From NCBI GenBank assembly GCA_964395915.1, contig CAYNDB010000062.1:1-14998 (forward strand): 14,998 nucleotides of DNA, read 5' to 3'. Both the position numbers and the translations under genes were made by a program. The notes beneath the pieces are model-generated. The model was not told where the DNA came from and searched no databases. It saw only the letters and a list, made by a program, of their open reading frames with translations. Below are positions 14,262 to 14,998 of the stretch, piece by piece (the first letter of the stretch is position 1; each line of letters begins with the position of its first letter). This DNA is from CAYNDB01 sp964395915 (GTDB lineage Bacteria; Nitrospinota_A; UBA7883; JAJRTC01).

Positions 14262-14912
14262 ATGCAAAAACCTAAAACACCTACAATATTTGCTAATTCG
14301 GCGATAGACCTTTATCGCAAACTCAAAGCGATTGATATTAGTGTTCCTAAAGATGATGATGGCCGGCAAACGTGGCAAAGAGAACAGTATTGTGGCAATA
14401 GGTTTGTAGCTACGTTCGCTGAAGAGTTTTGTAAATTTCCAATATCTAGACATCATGAAGACAAACCTGATTTTTATATCGTTTGCAATGATATGAGAAA
14501 TATTGGGCTTGAAATAAGTGAAGTTCGATCAAAAAGAGATACATCAAAATGCGAAGATGGTTTTGCAGGGAATGGACCGGAGAAATATTGGTCAGAACAA
14601 ACATTTTTAGCGATTCACGGAAAGACAGAAAAGTTCAAAGACTACTCCAAACACGCTCGAAATTATTTGCTTTTATATTGCAATGCCGTAATGGTTGAAG
14701 GCAAAAAGGCAAAAGAGGCTGGAGACCATTCACAAATTTGCTTAAACATGGATATCGCAATTAGGTTCCTAATGGAGAAATTTGATGATCTTAATTATTG
14801 GACATGCGAAACTATCCCTTATGATAAAATTTTCATCGAACATAACGGACATTTTTATGAGTTTGGTAATTCAAGCCAAAGAAGAATAAAAGTTAATGAT
14901 CTTTGGAGCTAA
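14262..14912 (+). CDS. Unrecognised AT-rich gene, possible PD-(D/E)XK nuclease-like protein
   Basis: A soluble 216-residue protein I cannot assign. It has no signal peptide or membrane helix. One stretch, KPDF (68-71) followed by a strand and IGLEISEVR (81-89), resembles the PD-(D/E)XK nuclease core: Asp70 and Glu84 or Glu87 with a hydrophobic strand between, and an acidic helix FAEEF (52-56) before it. The canonical Lys is absent: Ser86 or Arg89 stands at that place, so this is only a suggestion. Cys are frequent (eight). Two sample lines of the gene have about 30-35% G+C against about 55% in atpC, and AAA/ATT-type codons dominate, which points to transfer. There is no clear Shine-Dalgarno. 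It converges with another gene whose end lies seven bases past its stop. Confidence 0.75.
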   Translation: MQKPKTPTIFANSAIDLYRKLKAIDISVPKDDDGRQTWQREQYCGNRFVATFAEEFCKFPISRHHEDKPDFYIVCNDMRNIGLEISEVRSKRDTSKCEDGFAGNGPEKYWSEQTFLAIHGKTEKFKDYSKHARNYLLLYCNAVMVEGKKAKEAGDHSQICLNMDIAIRFLMEKFDDLNYWTCETIPYDKIFIEHNGHFYEFGNSSQRRIKVNDLWS

Positions 14913-14918
14913 AAGCTC

Positions 14919-14998
14919 TCATTCCCCCAAATATCCCAGATTCTTATAAGTAAACGGTTTTGGCTCTATCCCGAATACTTCCTTATAATCATGCTCAG
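14919..14998 (-). CDS. 3' end of an unidentified gene (runs off the window)
   Basis: On the minus strand, a frame open from the window edge ends in TGA at 14919-14921 after 25 codons, reading EHDYKEVFGIEPKPFTYKNL and then GYLGE. Its amino acid make-up looks like a genuine protein C-terminus, and the other two frames on this strand stop early. It converges on the 216-residue gene with a six-base gap. A partner of that gene, for example a DNA methyltransferase, would be a natural guess, but the fragment is too short to show it. Confidence 0.5.
   Translation of the reverse strand, partial: EHDYKEVFGIEPKPFTYKNLGYLGE

Noticed and set aside
1..14998. CRISPR arrays, insertion sequences, phage attachment sites
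   Set aside because: No regularly spaced repeats, transposase genes, terminal inverted repeats or tRNA-end duplications were seen. The region behind tRNA-His is the ordinary atp leader.

Overview
This is a bacterial chromosomal segment of mostly housekeeping genes. Base composition is near 50% G+C except for an AT-rich right end. It contains a run of exactly 100 N (6991-7090), so it comes from a draft scaffold or metagenome bin. The split ATP synthase operon (b', b, delta, alpha, gamma, beta, epsilon, with no a or c subunit genes), the subunit b with an apparent N-terminal signal peptide, and a PyrR-led pyrimidine operon suggest a Gram-negative deltaproteobacterium-like lineage or a neighbouring phylum. 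That placement is an inference from gene order and family features, not a database result.

Layout. (1) 1-1803, minus strand: a de novo pyrimidine operon pyrR-pyrB-pyrC (pyrC cut by the window edge), preceded by a leader with a perfect PyrR-binding loop and a candidate promoter. (2) 1902-4085, plus strand: a Sir2 deacylase with its own candidate promoter, then hisS. (3) 4086-4514: a 429-base non-coding convergent gap with five successive inverted repeats, including terminator-like hairpins. (4) 4515-6971, minus strand: a HicB-like/HicA-like small gene pair, dut and purF. Its upstream end is lost in the N gap. (5) 7112-7843, plus strand: a BI-1/YccA-type seven-helix membrane protein, then a 309-base gap with several inverted repeats, then tRNA-His(GTG). 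(6) 8279-14244, plus strand: the seven-gene atp operon with translationally coupled small overlaps. (7) 14262-end: an AT-rich segment with an unrecognised 216-residue gene that may be PD-(D/E)XK nuclease-like. It faces the 3' end of a second gene that runs off the window.

Functionally, pyrR/B/C, dut and purF are nucleotide metabolism, hisS and tRNA-His supply histidyl-tRNA, and the atp genes encode the F1 sector plus the peripheral stalk. The parts least explained by known biology are the degenerate HicBA-like pair next to dut, the structured hisS-purF gap, and the AT-rich insertion directly behind atpC.
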